A stretch of 64,000 bases of DNA from Prescottella agglutinans (GCF_004011865.1 NZ_RKLP01000004.1:62001-126000); one strand, 5' to 3'. Shown: positions 18,478 to 27,174, numbered from the stretch's first letter. Notes: a model not told the origin generated them from the sequence alone. Numbers and translations are program-made.

Positions 18478-19143
18478 GTGTACGTAGTCGTCATGGGATG
18501 CGGCCGGGTCGGCTCCTCCCTCGCTACCGCACTGAGCCGGATCGGCCACGAGGTCGCGGTCATCGACCGCGACGCGAGCGCATTCCTCCGCCTCGGACCG
18601 GATTTCACCGGCAAGACCGTCGTCGGCATGGGCTTCGACCGAGACGTACTGGTTCGAGCCGGAATCGAGCACGCACAGGCGTTCGCCGCCGTGTCCTCGG
18701 GCGACAACTCGAACATTATCTCCGCGCGTGTCGCGCGCGAGACGTTCGGCGTCGAACGGGTCGTCGCACGCATCTACGACGCCAAGCGCGCCGCGGTCTA
18801 CGAGCGCCTCGGAATCCCGACCATCGCGACGGTGCCGTGGACCACCGACCGCTTCATGCTCGCGCTCGCACAGGACGATCAGATGGCGAAGTGGCGCGAT
18901 CCGTCGGGCACGGTCGTGGTCACCGAACTGTCCCTGCACGAGGACTGGGTCGGCCGCAACGTCACCGAACTCGAGGCCGCGACGTCGTCGCGGGTCTCGT
19001 TCATCATCCGGTTCGGGACCGGAATCCTCCCGGACCGCAAGACCGTGATCCAGTCCCAGGACCAGGTGTACGTCGCCGCCGTGTCCGGGACCGTCGCCGA
19101 GGCCGTCGCGCTCGCGGGGAACCCGCCCCCGTCCGACGACTGA
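18478..19143 (+). CDS. ceoB: TrkA-type K+ uptake regulator CeoB
   Basis: 221 residues from GTG 18478 with GGAG nearby. The N-terminal RCK_N Rossmann domain opens with M-G-C-G-R-V-G-S-S-L (G-x-G-x-x-G, NAD(H)-binding), the acidic end of beta2 is V-I-D-R-D, and the second half (from ~residue 140) is an RCK_C/TrkA_C ligand domain. Such proteins form cytoplasmic gating rings on potassium transporters and respond to nucleotides. It pairs with the second RCK gene 55 bases downstream and is the orthologue by order of Rv2691. No TrkH/KtrB-like membrane subunit is present here; the divergent permease is the only nearby candidate partner. Confidence 0.9.
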   Translation: MYVVVMGCGRVGSSLATALSRIGHEVAVIDRDASAFLRLGPDFTGKTVVGMGFDRDVLVRAGIEHAQAFAAVSSGDNSNIISARVARETFGVERVVARIYDAKRAAVYERLGIPTIATVPWTTDRFMLALAQDDQMAKWRDPSGTVVVTELSLHEDWVGRNVTELEAATSSRVSFIIRFGTGILPDRKTVIQSQDQVYVAAVSGTVAEAVALAGNPPPSDD

Positions 19144-19197
19144 CATCGCCCCGGTCATGACCCCCTTCTCGATCGACTACCCGATTGGATGCCTCCG

Positions 19198-19854
19198 ATG
19201 AGAGTGGCCATCGCAGGAGCCGGCGCCGTAGGCCGCTCCATCGCCCGTGAACTCGTCCGCAGCGACCATCACGTCATGCTGCTCGAACGCAAGCTCGAAC
19301 ACGTCGAACCCGACGTGATCCCCCAGGCCGAGTGGGTGCACGCCGACGCGTGCGAGCTGAGCCTGCTCGAGGCCGCCCAGTTGGAGAGCTACGACGTCGT
19401 GATCGCCGCGACCGGCGACGACAAGGCGAACATCGTGGTGAGCCTGCTCGCGAAGACCGAGTTCGGTGTGGGTCGAGTCGTGGCCCGCGTCAACGATCCG
19501 CGCAACGAGTGGCTGTTCGACGAGTCCTGGGGCGTGGACGTCGCGGTGTCCACCCCCCGGATGCTGGCCTCGCTCGTCGAGGAGGCCGTCACCGTGGGCG
19601 ATCTGGTGCGGCTGATGACGTTCCGCCAGGGTCAGGCGAATCTCGTCGAGATCACCTTGCCCGACGACACCGCGCTCGCGGGCAAGCCGGTCCGCAAGAT
19701 CCGGTTGCCGCGAGATGCGGCGCTGGTCACCATCATCCGGGGTGGGCGCGTGATCGTCCCGCAGCCGGACGATCCGGTCGAAGGCGGCGACGAGCTGCTG
19801 TTCGTCGCCGCGGTCGAGGTCGAAGACGAGCTACGCGCCGCGATCGACATCTGA
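19198..19854 (+). CDS. ceoC: TrkA-type K+ uptake regulator CeoC
   Basis: 218 residues from ATG 19198 (ATG 19189 adds three residues). It begins M-R-V-A-I-A-G-A-G-A-V-G-R-S, the Rossmann dinucleotide loop of an RCK_N domain, and ends with a TrkA_C domain (L-A-G-K-P-V-R-K-I-R-L-P ... E-G-G-D-E-L-L-F-V-A). It is the paralogue of CeoB, and the two probably form a heteromeric gating complex. The 3' end overlaps the convergent DUF3159 gene by 24 bases. Orthologue by order of Rv2692. Confidence 0.9.
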   Translation: MRVAIAGAGAVGRSIARELVRSDHHVMLLERKLEHVEPDVIPQAEWVHADACELSLLEAAQLESYDVVIAATGDDKANIVVSLLAKTEFGVGRVVARVNDPRNEWLFDESWGVDVAVSTPRMLASLVEEAVTVGDLVRLMTFRQGQANLVEITLPDDTALAGKPVRKIRLPRDAALVTIIRGGRVIVPQPDDPVEGGDELLFVAAVEVEDELRAAIDI

Positions 19855-20523
19855 TTCGGGCCGGTCCGCCGTGCGCTCCGCGGCCCCCTCGATCTGTTCG
19901 AGGTCCGCGGGGGCCGGTGCCGGCTCGACGATCCGATCCGCACGGCGGACCGCCCACACCGTCACCAGCAACACCAGTCCGGTGAGCGGCCACCCCATGC
20001 CGATGCGGGCAGCCGCCAGCCACCCCGTCTGGTCGGCGTCGTAGAGCTCGGACTGGACCAGATAGCGGGCCCCGAACACCAACGCCCACGCGACGGTCGC
20101 GATGTCGTAGGCGCGCACCGCGCCCTTGTGGGCCCGCCACGCGTTCTTGTGTCCGTTCAGGTACCCCCAGATGACGCCGACGAGGGGCCACCGCACGAGG
20201 ATCGAGACGACGAAGACCGCCGCGTACAGCAGGCTCGTGTAGATGCCGAAGAGGAAGTAGCCCTTCGCATCACCGGTGCGATAGGCGATGAACGCGCAGA
20301 CGCCGACACCGAGGAAACCCGAGATCGCGGGCTGGATGGCTCCGCGCCGGACGATGCGCCACACGAGGATGGCGGCGGCCACGCCCAGCGCGATCCACAC
20401 GGCCGGTCCGAGCCCCCACAGGCTGTTCGCGGGAACGAAGGCGACGACCGGCAGCGACGAGTAGACCAGCCCACTCAGTCCACCGAGCTGTTCGAGGATC
20501 GTCTGCTGCTTCGTTTCGGTCAC
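19831..20523 (-). CDS. DUF3159 membrane protein
   Basis: 230 residues from GTG 20523, with about five or six hydrophobic segments between residues ~20 and 195 (L-V-Y-S-S-L-P-V-V-A-F-V, W-I-A-L-G-V-A-A-A-I-L-V, L-L-Y-A-A-V-F-V-V-S-I-L-V) and a charged cytosolic tail. The pattern matches the actinobacterial DUF3159 family (Rv2693c by position). Conserved N-S-L-W-G, Y-L-N-G-H and arginines between helices are family features; no function is established. It sits between ceoC and the OB-fold gene, in the same place as in mycobacteria. Confidence 0.82.
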   Translation of the reverse strand: MTETKQQTILEQLGGLSGLVYSSLPVVAFVPANSLWGLGPAVWIALGVAAAILVWRIVRRGAIQPAISGFLGVGVCAFIAYRTGDAKGYFLFGIYTSLLYAAVFVVSILVRWPLVGVIWGYLNGHKNAWRAHKGAVRAYDIATVAWALVFGARYLVQSELYDADQTGWLAAARIGMGWPLTGLVLLVTVWAVRRADRIVEPAPAPADLEQIEGAAERTADRPESDVDRGA

Positions 20524-20626
20524 TCGACGAGATTGCCATACTCCGACGGCATGCCGTCAAGGCCGATCGGACGGTGGCCCCTCGCTGCTCGCCGGTGAGC
20601 CGTCGCCGCCGCGAGGGAAGCACCGA

Positions 20627-21004
20627 TCACGAATCGCCGCGGAGTTCGTAGTACGGGTTGAAGATGACCTTCTGACCGGCGCGATCGCCGATGCGTCCAC
20701 GCACCATCAGCGTCTTGCCCGGCTCGATACCGGGGATGCGTCGGCGACCGATCCAGACCAGCGTGACGGGATCGGTTCCGTCGAAGAACTCGGCCTGGAC
20801 GGATGCGTTCGCGGACTTGGGACACGCCTCGACGCTGCGCAGGCGTCCGAGGATCGTGACCTCCTCACCGCGCGAGCAGTCACAGGCGCGCTTCGCACCC
20901 GATGCCTGCGCGGTCTCAACCATTTCCTCGGCGTCCAGCTGCTCGAGATCTTCCGTGAGTCTGCGAGTCAGCCGGCGAAAGTAACCTGCCGCGGCGGGGG
21001 CCAT
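20627..21004 (-). CDS. OB-fold nucleic-acid-binding protein (Rv2694c-like)
   Basis: 125 residues from ATG 21004, with AGGAG five bases upstream. An N-terminal helix-rich part (residues 8-40) precedes an OB-fold barrel: V-T-I-L-G-R-L-R-S-V near 49-58, V-T-L-V-W-I-G-R near 80-87, I-P-G-I-E-P-G-K-T-L-M-V-R-G-R-I near 90-105 and V-I-F-N-P-Y-Y-E-L near 113-121. The layout resembles RecG wedge/RecO-like OB domains, and the family is often named OB-fold nucleic-acid-binding protein. A DNA-repair role is inferred only. The 5' leader carries two hairpins. Confidence 0.83.
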   Translation of the reverse strand: MAPAAAGYFRRLTRRLTEDLEQLDAEEMVETAQASGAKRACDCSRGEEVTILGRLRSVEACPKSANASVQAEFFDGTDPVTLVWIGRRRIPGIEPGKTLMVRGRIGDRAGQKVIFNPYYELRGDS

Positions 21005-21023
21005 AGCGCGCTCCTGGACAAAG

Positions 21024-21083
21024 GCGGCGCAGGTCTTGCGCCGCACGATAAGGCTTCTACGAGGGCCCGTAGTCGGGCCCTCG
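21024..21083 (-). promoter_or_regulatory. Two tandem hairpins in the leader of the OB-fold gene
   Basis: GCGGCGCA/TGCGCCGC (21024-21031, 21037-21044) and CGAGGGCCC/GGGCCCTCG (21060-21068, 21075-21083) are perfect stems with 5- and 6-base loops. On the minus strand both lie in the leader, within 80 bases of ATG 21004. They could be an attenuator, or a terminator for transcription arriving from either side. No aptamer class is recognised. Confidence 0.45.
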
Positions 21084-21163
21084 TTGGCCACTGTAACCCC
21101 AAAGTGACCTGACAACCACAGCCGTGTGGCACGGGCCGGGACACGGCAGTGCAAGATCGACTC

Positions 21164-21868
21164 ATGCAACAACGTACGTGGCCCGCAGTGGCCGTCGTCC
21201 TCCCCGGCACCGGCTCCGACGCGGACTTCGCCGATCGCGCCTTCCGTTCCGCATTGACGCAGGTGGGAGTGCGGACGATCGCCGTGGAGCCGGACCCGCG
21301 GAGGGTCGTCGACAGCTACCGGGAGGCGATGGACCGGGCCGCGGACGCGCACGGCCGGATCCTGGTCGGCGGCGTGTCGATCGGTGCCGCCGTCGCGCTG
21401 GAGTGGGCGTCCGTGAACCCCGGCCGGGTGGACGCGGTCCTCGCGGCGCTGCCCGCCTGGACGGGCTCGCCGACGCACGCACCGGCCGCCGCCAGCGCAA
21501 CCTTCACCGCGTCGCAGTTGCGCGCCCACGGCTTGGATGCGGTGACGGCGGAGATGACCGCGTCCAGCCCGCCGTGGCTCGCCGACGAACTCACGCGCTC
21601 GTGGCGGGCCCAATGGCCGCATCTGCCGTCGGCACTCGAGGAGGCGGCCGGCTACCACGCGCCGGACGCGCAGACACTCGCGCACATCCAGGCCCCGGTG
21701 GGCATCGCCGCCGCGGTCGACGACGCCGTCCACCCCTTCACGGTCGCCAAGGAGTGGGCGGCGACGCTGCCGAACGCCGAGTTGACCGAGCTGACGCTCG
21801 AGGAGGTCGGGGACGACCCGGGCGCCCTCGGCCGAGCGTGCCTCGGCGCGCTCGACCGGATCGCCTGA
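21164..21868 (+). CDS. Alpha/beta-hydrolase-fold protein (Rv2695-like)
   Basis: 234 residues from ATG 21164. The fold begins A-V-V-L-P-G-T-G-S-D-A-D-F, includes a nucleophile-elbow-like G-G-V-S-I-G-A-A-V-A-L-E-W at ~residues 66-78 (serine in G-V-S-I-G), and ends with a strand and helix containing V-D-D-A-V-H-P-F near 190, which would supply Asp and His. It has no signal peptide, so it is cytosolic. Homologues sit in the same place in mycobacteria, and substrates are unknown. No strong ribosome site is seen, and the start could be the GTG five codons upstream. Confidence 0.75.
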   Translation: MQQRTWPAVAVVLPGTGSDADFADRAFRSALTQVGVRTIAVEPDPRRVVDSYREAMDRAADAHGRILVGGVSIGAAVALEWASVNPGRVDAVLAALPAWTGSPTHAPAAASATFTASQLRAHGLDAVTAEMTASSPPWLADELTRSWRAQWPHLPSALEEAAGYHAPDAQTLAHIQAPVGIAAAVDDAVHPFTVAKEWAATLPNAELTELTLEEVGDDPGALGRACLGALDRIA

Positions 21869-21877
21869 GCCCGGTGG

Positions 21878-22801
21878 CTAGAGTCCGAGCTGCTGCATCG
21901 CGGATCCCGACTCGCCGCGGCGCGGCGGCTCGGACCCGTTACCCGGCTGCCCCTCCGGGCCCGGCTGCTGCGGAGCCTGCGGTTGTGCCGGCTGCTGCTG
22001 GGCCCGCGGTTGCGCCGGCTGCTGCTGGACCTGCGGTTGCGTCGCCTGCTGCTGGGCTTGCTGCTGCGCTGCAAGCTGCTCCTGGACCGCCTGCTGCTGG
22101 GCTGCGAGCTGCTGCTGCTGGACGGCCACGAGCTGCTCGACGAGGACCTGCGGCAGCACGACCGGCAGCGGGGTCCGCACCGGATGCGGATCACTGCCAC
22201 GGTTGACGACCGTGTCGCGCAGGACGTCGCGGGCGATCTCGACCAGCGGCGAACCGGCCGCCACGTTGCCGGAGGGTCCGGCGACGACACAGCGGATCAT
22301 CCAGCGCGGCCCGTCCACGCCGATGAATCGGAGATCCGCGTTCGGGGTGACCCCGATCACCTCACGGCCCCACGGCCCGCTCTCGATACTGACCTCGGCG
22401 TTGTCGCCCCGCAGCGACTCGGCGAGCTCCGACGCCACCTCGCGCCACTGGCCTGGCGACTTCGGCGCGGCATACGCGGACACGGTCACCCGACCGAACT
22501 GGGTCACCAGGTGGACGGCCTGCGGCGTGCCCTCCGGCGACATCTCGACCTGGAGCTGGGCGCCGTCGGGCATCGGGAGCAGGACCGAACCGAGGTCGAG
22601 CCGCGTTGCCGCCGGTTCCTCGCCCTCGGCGAGATCGGTCGAGTCGAACGGGCCGGCGTCGACCGCCCCGACGGAACCGTCGAACTCGTAGTCCTCGTAG
22701 AAGTCCTCTTCGTAGAAGTCTTCGTCGGTGCCGTATTCGATGTCGACGTGCGCCGCGTCGTCCGCGGCGGCTGCGTCCTTGTTCTTGCGACGTCCGAACA
22801 T
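21878..22801 (-). CDS. DUF3710 protein with glutamine-rich C-terminus
   Basis: 307 residues. Residues 1-60 are acidic (D-E-D-F-Y-E-E-D-F-Y-E-D-Y). Residues ~65-210 are the conserved DUF3710 core (R-L-D-L-G-S-V-L-L-P, V-H-L-V-T-Q-F-G-R-V-T-V, G-V-D-G-P-R-W-M-I-R). Residues ~220-290 are a low-complexity tail built on glutamine, alanine and proline (Q-Q-Q-Q-L-A-A-Q-Q-Q, Q-P-A-Q-P-R-A-Q-Q-Q). It follows dut by four bases, and the order dut-DUF3710 is kept in mycobacteria (Rv2697c-Rv2696c). Function unknown. The Q-rich tail looks expanded and is coded by near-repeats of CTGCTG/CTGCGG on the + strand. Confidence 0.85.
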   Translation of the reverse strand: MFGRRKNKDAAAADDAAHVDIEYGTDEDFYEEDFYEDYEFDGSVGAVDAGPFDSTDLAEGEEPAATRLDLGSVLLPMPDGAQLQVEMSPEGTPQAVHLVTQFGRVTVSAYAAPKSPGQWREVASELAESLRGDNAEVSIESGPWGREVIGVTPNADLRFIGVDGPRWMIRCVVAGPSGNVAAGSPLVEIARDVLRDTVVNRGSDPHPVRTPLPVVLPQVLVEQLVAVQQQQLAAQQQAVQEQLAAQQQAQQQATQPQVQQQPAQPRAQQQPAQPQAPQQPGPEGQPGNGSEPPRRGESGSAMQQLGL

Positions 22802-22805
22802 GAGA

Positions 22806-23342
22806 TCAGGCCCCTTCCCTCGGCAGCCTCGTCAACTCGTGCGGGCGGCCTTCCGTACCGTCGAAATCCTGATCGGCATTGTGCGTCACCAGGCTCGCAT
22901 GTCCCCCACTCGATCCGTAACCGCCTGTGCCACGGACGGTTTCGTCGAGGGAATCGACCTCCACGAAGTCGACGAGTTCGACCCGCTGCACCACGAGCTG
23001 CGCGATGCGGTCGCCGCGGCGCAATTCGATCGGGGTCTCGAGGTCGTGATTGATCAGGCAGACCTTGATCTCGCCGCGGTAGCCGGCGTCGATCGTGCCG
23101 GGCGTGTTCACGACGGACAGACCGGCCTTGGCGGCCAGTCCGGAACGTGGATGGATGAGGCCGACCGTGCCGATCGGCAGCGCGATCGCGATGCCGGTAC
23201 CGACCAGGACCCGACGACCGGGCTCGATCGTCACGTCGGTGGTGGTGCACAGGTCGACGCCGGCGTCACCGTCGTGGGCCCGACGCGGCAGCGGGATACC
23301 GGGGTCCAGTCGCTTCAGCGCGATGGCAGGAAGATCGCTCAC
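22806..23342 (-). CDS. dut: Deoxyuridine triphosphatase (dUTPase)
   Basis: 178 residues from GTG 23342 (GTG 23348 is possible). It hydrolyses dUTP to dUMP and pyrophosphate, keeping uracil out of DNA and feeding dTMP synthesis. All five trimeric-dUTPase motifs are visible: D-A-G-V-D-L (~28-33), P-R-S-G-L-A-A-K (~66-73), [10 protein letters not shown] (~83-92), R-G-D-R-I-A-Q-L (~109-116) and the C-terminal arm [10 protein letters not shown] (~140-149). About 27 residues follow the arm after H-A-S-L, where M. tuberculosis Dut stops. Directly upstream of the DUF3710 gene in one operon and divergent from DUF3093. Confidence 0.95.
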   Translation of the reverse strand: MSDLPAIALKRLDPGIPLPRRAHDGDAGVDLCTTTDVTIEPGRRVLVGTGIAIALPIGTVGLIHPRSGLAAKAGLSVVNTPGTIDAGYRGEIKVCLINHDLETPIELRRGDRIAQLVVQRVELVDFVEVDSLDETVRGTGGYGSSGGHASLVTHNADQDFDGTEGRPHELTRLPREGA

Positions 23343-23367
23343 GTGCACCGAGACTACTCTGGAATAC

Positions 23368-23880
23368 GTGTCCGAATCGTCTCAGCCCGCCGCGACCACG
23401 CCCGACAGCACCCGAGTGCCGATCTATTCGGAGCGCCTGTGGGTTCCGCTGTGGTGGTGGCCCGCCGGGTTGCTCATCGCCGGCCTGCTCGCCGCGGAGA
23501 TCCACATGGGGTCCCCGGGTGTCCGCGCCTGGCTTCCGTACGTCCTACTGTTCCCGTTCCCGGTCTGGGCCCTGCTGTGGGTCTCCAGGCACCGGGTCGA
23601 GGTCTTCGACGGCCCCGGCGCCGAGCTCAGGGTCGGCCGAGCGCACCTGCCGCTGTCCGTCATCTCGCGCACGGCGGCCATCCCGCCGTCCGCGAAGAGC
23701 GCGGCGATGGGCCGTCAGCTGGATCCGGCGGCCTTCGTCCAGAATCGGTCGTGGATCAAGGACACCGCCCTGATCGTCCTCGACGATCCCGAAGACCCCA
23801 CGCCCTACTGGTTGGTCAGCACGAGGCGGCCAGCCGAACTGCTGGCCGCCATCGGCCGTGGGACTGCCCCGAAGGGCTAG
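23368..23880 (+). CDS. DUF3093 membrane protein
   Basis: 170 residues from GTG 23368. Two adjacent hydrophobic segments at ~residues 25-75 ([30 protein letters not shown]) are followed by a small beta-rich cytosolic domain with [12 protein letters not shown] and the family stretch [22 protein letters not shown]. This is DUF3093 (Rv2698 by position). Only 25 bases separate its start from that of dut, so the two promoters must overlap. Function is unknown. Confidence 0.85.
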   Translation: MSESSQPAATTPDSTRVPIYSERLWVPLWWWPAGLLIAGLLAAEIHMGSPGVRAWLPYVLLFPFPVWALLWVSRHRVEVFDGPGAELRVGRAHLPLSVISRTAAIPPSAKSAAMGRQLDPAAFVQNRSWIKDTALIVLDDPEDPTPYWLVSTRRPAELLAAIGRGTAPKG

Positions 23881-23900
23881 TCCGGTTCTGCCCTGACGGG

Positions 23901-24203
23901 TCAGGCGGCGCAGTCCATGCAGATCATGACGCCGTTCTCCTCGCTCGCGAGGCGGCTGCGGTGGTGAACCAGGAAGCAGCTCGAGCAGGTGAACTCGTCC
24001 GCCTGCTTGGGCACCACCCGCACCGACAGTTCCTCGCCGGAGAGGTCCGCGCCGGGGAGTTCGAACGACTCCGCGGTATCGGACTCGTCCACGTCGACGA
24101 CCGCCGACTGCGCCTCGTTGCGTCGTGCCTTCAGTTCTTCGAGCGAATCCTCGGAAACCTCGTCAGTTTCCGATCGCCTGGGTGCGTCGTAGTCGGTTGC
24201 CAT
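23901..24203 (-). CDS. DUF4193 zinc-ribbon-like protein
   Basis: 100 residues from ATG 24203, with GGAAGAGGA upstream. The acidic N-terminal two thirds contain E-L-K-A-R-R-N-E-A-Q-S near 22-32. The C-terminus carries two Cys pairs, F-T-C-S-S-C-F-L-V-H-H and V-M-I-C-M-D-C-A-A at the very end, a probable zinc ribbon. Matches actinobacterial DUF4193 (Rv2699c). It is convergent with the DUF3093 gene, with a small CCTGAC/GTCAGG hairpin across its stop codon. Role unknown; RNA polymerase or nucleic-acid contacts are speculative. Confidence 0.88.
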   Translation of the reverse strand: MATDYDAPRRSETDEVSEDSLEELKARRNEAQSAVVDVDESDTAESFELPGADLSGEELSVRVVPKQADEFTCSSCFLVHHRSRLASEENGVMICMDCAA

Positions 24204-24685
24204 TTCCTCTTCCCCTCGTCCTCTTGCGTGTATCCCCGGTGCCCGGGCCACCGAAACCGATCGGTCGCGGCGATCCAAGGGGAACCGACAGTGATGTAGA
24301 TCCATTCCTGCGGCTGTAACAACGCCTCAGGTCACCCGGAAGTGCCCGAAACACCCTCCGGAAAACATGACCTACACCTCACTCTCGATTCCGTCCGGAC
24401 CCTCTCGAAATCGTGTGTTCTCACGACTGGGGCCGCCAGACAATAGCCGACGCGTCAGGAAAAGTGGCAACCGAACCGGACACTGCCGGAAACTGTCCGT
24501 CAATCGTCACCAACCGCACAGCAACCCGAGACATTCCTGGACGGGCCATGTGCGCGACGGTGATCAGCCGGGGATCTAGAGTTGGCTGCGGTACGGCGGC
24601 GGCAAGACAGGCGTGGCCGGAACCACACCAACTCTTTTCCTGCGGATCACCGCCGCACGTTCGGCAACGGAGAGGTCGACACACC
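24204..24685. other. 482-bp divergent intergenic region between DUF4193 and cei
   Basis: I see no gene here. A frame in phase with cei extends back to 24413 but lacks coding character and a ribosome site. It presumably holds both promoters. TAGAGT at 24577-24582 is a possible -10 for cei, without a clear -35. A TGTAAC/GTCAC pair near 24315-24335 is noted without assignment. Confidence 0.5.
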
Positions 24686-25369
24686 GTGGTTTCACTGATC
24701 ACCGATGGCAGATCGACCGACGACCAAGGCCGCCCGTTCCGTCGCCGCCGCGCAATCCCGGTGATCGCGCTCATCTCCGTCCTGGCACTCCTCGGGGTCG
24801 TGCTGTGGACACGCATCCTCACGGAACCCGAGGTCTACGCGACCACGGTCGACTGCAATCCCCCGGTGAAGCCGAAGTCTCCCGACGCACCGATGCCGCA
24901 GCCGCTCGGCGAGAAGGTGAGCCGCAACACCCTCCTCGAGGTCGAACCGGCGCCGCTGTCGGCGACCAAGGTCCGCGTCTACAACGCGAACGGCGAACGC
25001 GGCCAGGCCGCCGAGGTCGCCAACGAGCTACGCGACTATGGATTCGCGAGCGCCCCCGACGTCCAGGTCGGGAACGACCCGGTGTACGTGGACCAGAACC
25101 TGCAGTGCCACGGCCAGCTTCGATTCGGACCGAACGGGTTGTCCGCCGCCAGTGCGCTCTGGCTGTTGGCGCCGTGCGCCGAACTGATCCAGGACGGCCG
25201 CACCGACGACACCGTCGACCTCGCGCTGGGCACCTACTTCGCGAAGAACGTCACGCCCAACGCGGACGCCGAGGAAGTGCTCAACGCCCTCAAGGACCCG
25301 CTTCCCGGCGCCACTCCCGCACCGCTGGATCCGGGCCTGCTCAGCGCGGCCCGGACCGCGCGCTGCTGA
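24686..25369 (+). CDS. cei: Cell envelope integrity protein Cei
   Basis: 227 residues from GTG 24686; the M. tuberculosis protein (Rv2700) is of similar size. Residues ~1-22 are cytosolic and basic (R-R-R-R), ~23-43 form one membrane helix (V-I-A-L-I-S-V-L-A-L-L-G-V-V-L), and the rest is outside, with a LytR_C-type fold: V-R-V-Y-N-A-N-G-E-R-G-Q-A-A-E-V-A near residue 97. C57 and the other Cys in the extracellular part may form disulphides. In mycobacteria Cei is needed for envelope integrity and virulence. It is convergent with suhB. Confidence 0.88.
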   Translation: MVSLITDGRSTDDQGRPFRRRRAIPVIALISVLALLGVVLWTRILTEPEVYATTVDCNPPVKPKSPDAPMPQPLGEKVSRNTLLEVEPAPLSATKVRVYNANGERGQAAEVANELRDYGFASAPDVQVGNDPVYVDQNLQCHGQLRFGPNGLSAASALWLLAPCAELIQDGRTDDTVDLALGTYFAKNVTPNADAEEVLNALKDPLPGATPAPLDPGLLSAARTARC

Positions 25370-25375
25370 GCGCGC
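25358..25375. terminator. Hairpin across the cei stop codon
   Basis: GCGCGCT-gctg-AGCGCGC (25358-25364, 25369-25375) spans the cei stop, six bases before the convergent suhB 3' end. It is short, GC-rich and without a T-run, so termination is only plausible. Confidence 0.35.
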
Positions 25376-25381
25376 CCGGAC

Positions 25382-26278
25382 TCACGGAACCGGGTCGAAC
25401 ACGCCCGCCGACCGGAACACCGACTCCAGTTCGTCCGCGATCCCCGGCGCCATCGCGACCACGACCTCGCCTGCGGCGCTGCGCGTGTCGGGGGCGGGCA
25501 GGTGGACACGGGCACCGGCTTCGGTGGCAATGAGGGCACCCGCCGCCCAGTCCCACGGGTTCAGTCCGTGCTCGAAGTGCGCGTCCACCCGCCCCGACGC
25601 CACCATGCACAGATCGAGGGCCGCCGAACCGACCCGTCGGATGTCGCGCACGTGCGGGAGCACCTCGCCGATGATCCGGCCCTGCGCGCGGCGACGCGGC
25701 GCGCTGTAACCGAACCCGGTCGCGAGCAAGGTGAAGGACGCGTCGGTGACCGGATTGCACGAGAGCACCCCGGCACCGCCGTTCGCGTCGGTGAACGTCG
25801 CGCCGCCACCCACGACCGCGGAGTAGGTGACGCCGCCGGCGACGTCGACGACCGCCCCCGCGACGGAGACGCCGTCGATCTGGGCGGCGACCGAGACCGA
25901 GTAGGCGGGGATGCCGTACAGGAAGTTCACGGTTCCGTCGATCGGATCGACGACCCAGCGGGTGCCCTCGACACCGACCTCCCCGCCGCCCTCCTCGCCC
26001 AGGATGGCGTCGTGCGGGCGGAGTTCGGCAAGCCGGGCGCGGATGAGGTGCTCGGCCTCGGTGTCCACGACGGTCACCGGGTCGGTAGGAGTGCTCTTGG
26101 CCTGCACGGACCCGCCGTCGGTGGCGTGCAACTCGGCACCCATGACCCCGAACACCTCCGGGCGCCGCGCCCGGACGAGAGCGGCGGCCGCTTCCGCGAC
26201 GGTGACCGCGATATCGCGGAGCACACGCGGGTCGGTGGAGGTGGAATGGTCGGAAGCGGGGATGTCAGTGGCACGCAT
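25382..26278 (-). CDS. suhB: Inositol monophosphatase family protein
   Basis: 298 residues from ATG 26278. The metal-dependent phosphatase signature is intact: E-E-G-G near residue 101, D-P-I-D-G-T-V-N-F near 116-124 (metal ligands D116 and D119 by family) and the second motif N-P-W-D-W-A-A-G-A near 243. It dephosphorylates inositol-1-phosphate to inositol, feeding phosphatidylinositol, PIM lipids and mycothiol in this group. It corresponds to Rv2701c. An insertion of acidic residues after E-E-G-G is minor. Divergent from ppgK with a ~110-base gap. Confidence 0.92.
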   Translation of the reverse strand: MRATDIPASDHSTSTDPRVLRDIAVTVAEAAAALVRARRPEVFGVMGAELHATDGGSVQAKSTPTDPVTVVDTEAEHLIRARLAELRPHDAILGEEGGGEVGVEGTRWVVDPIDGTVNFLYGIPAYSVSVAAQIDGVSVAGAVVDVAGGVTYSAVVGGGATFTDANGGAGVLSCNPVTDASFTLLATGFGYSAPRRRAQGRIIGEVLPHVRDIRRVGSAALDLCMVASGRVDAHFEHGLNPWDWAAGALIATEAGARVHLPAPDTRSAAGEVVVAMAPGIADELESVFRSAGVFDPVP

Positions 26279-26391
26279 GCCTGTATCGCACCACACCCGG
26301 ACGACCCCACACCAGCAGTATCGAAAAGCTGAACGGCCCGAAACCAACTACTGTTTCGGCGCAGACTGTCATCTCGCGGAAGGAGCCGATT

Positions 26392-27156
26392 GTGGGAGCG
26401 CTCGGGTTCGGTGTGGACGTCGGCGGCAGCGGCATCAAGGGTGCGATCGTCGACCTCGCCACCGGTGAACTGGTCGAGGATCGGATCAAGATCGAGACGC
26501 CGCATCCCGCGACCCCCGACGCGGTCGCGGCGACGGTGGCGGAAATCGTCGCCCGGGCCCGATGGGAGGGACCGGTCGGCATCACGCTGCCGAGTGTGGT
26601 CACGTCGGGAATCGCGCGGACGGCAGCGAACATCGACAAGTCGTGGATCGGGACCGACGCCCGCGCGCTGTTCTCGCGCGCACTCGGCGGACGCGACGTC
26701 ACGGTCCTCAACGACGCCGACGCCGCCGGACTCGCCGAGGACCGCTACGGGGCGGGCAAGGACGTCGACGGCGTCGTCGTGCTGCTGACCTTCGGGACGG
26801 GCATCGGGTCCGCGATCATCCACGACGGCGTCCTTCTCCCGAACACCGAGCTCGGACACATGGAGGTCGACGGGCGGGAGGCCGAGCACCGGGCGGCGTC
26901 GTCAGTCAAGGACACCGAGGGACTGTCGTACAAGGAGTGGGCGGCCGAGGTGACGCGGGTCCTGTGCCGGTTCGAGGACCTGCTGTGGCCCGACCTGTTC
27001 ATCGCCGGCGGCGGGATCAGCCGGAAGCACGAGAAGTGGATTCCCCGGCTGGAGAACCGGACACCGGTCGTTCCGGCCGCGTTGCTCAACACTGCGGGCA
27101 TCGTCGGCGCGGCGCTGTCCGCGGCGAACCGCCAGGAAACGGGCATCGCTCCGTAA
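26392..27156 (+). CDS. ppgK: Polyphosphate glucokinase
   Basis: 254 residues from GTG 26392, with AAGGAG upstream. It is a ROK-family kinase that phosphorylates glucose using polyphosphate or ATP. The phosphate-1 motif is D-V-G-G-S-G-I-K-G (residues 9-17), the catalytic region V-L-N-D-A-D-A-A-G (~104-112), the phosphate-2 motif [10 protein letters not shown] (~131-140) and E-L-G-H-M-E-V near 152. The basic polyphosphate-binding residues usual in the family ([11 protein letters not shown]) are present. It ends ~20 bases before the sigA -10 element. Orthologue by order of Rv2702. Confidence 0.94.
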   Translation: MGALGFGVDVGGSGIKGAIVDLATGELVEDRIKIETPHPATPDAVAATVAEIVARARWEGPVGITLPSVVTSGIARTAANIDKSWIGTDARALFSRALGGRDVTVLNDADAAGLAEDRYGAGKDVDGVVVLLTFGTGIGSAIIHDGVLLPNTELGHMEVDGREAEHRAASSVKDTEGLSYKEWAAEVTRVLCRFEDLLWPDLFIAGGGISRKHEKWIPRLENRTPVVPAALLNTAGIVGAALSAANRQETGIAP

Positions 27157-27174
27157 CAATTTCGAAGCTGTCGT

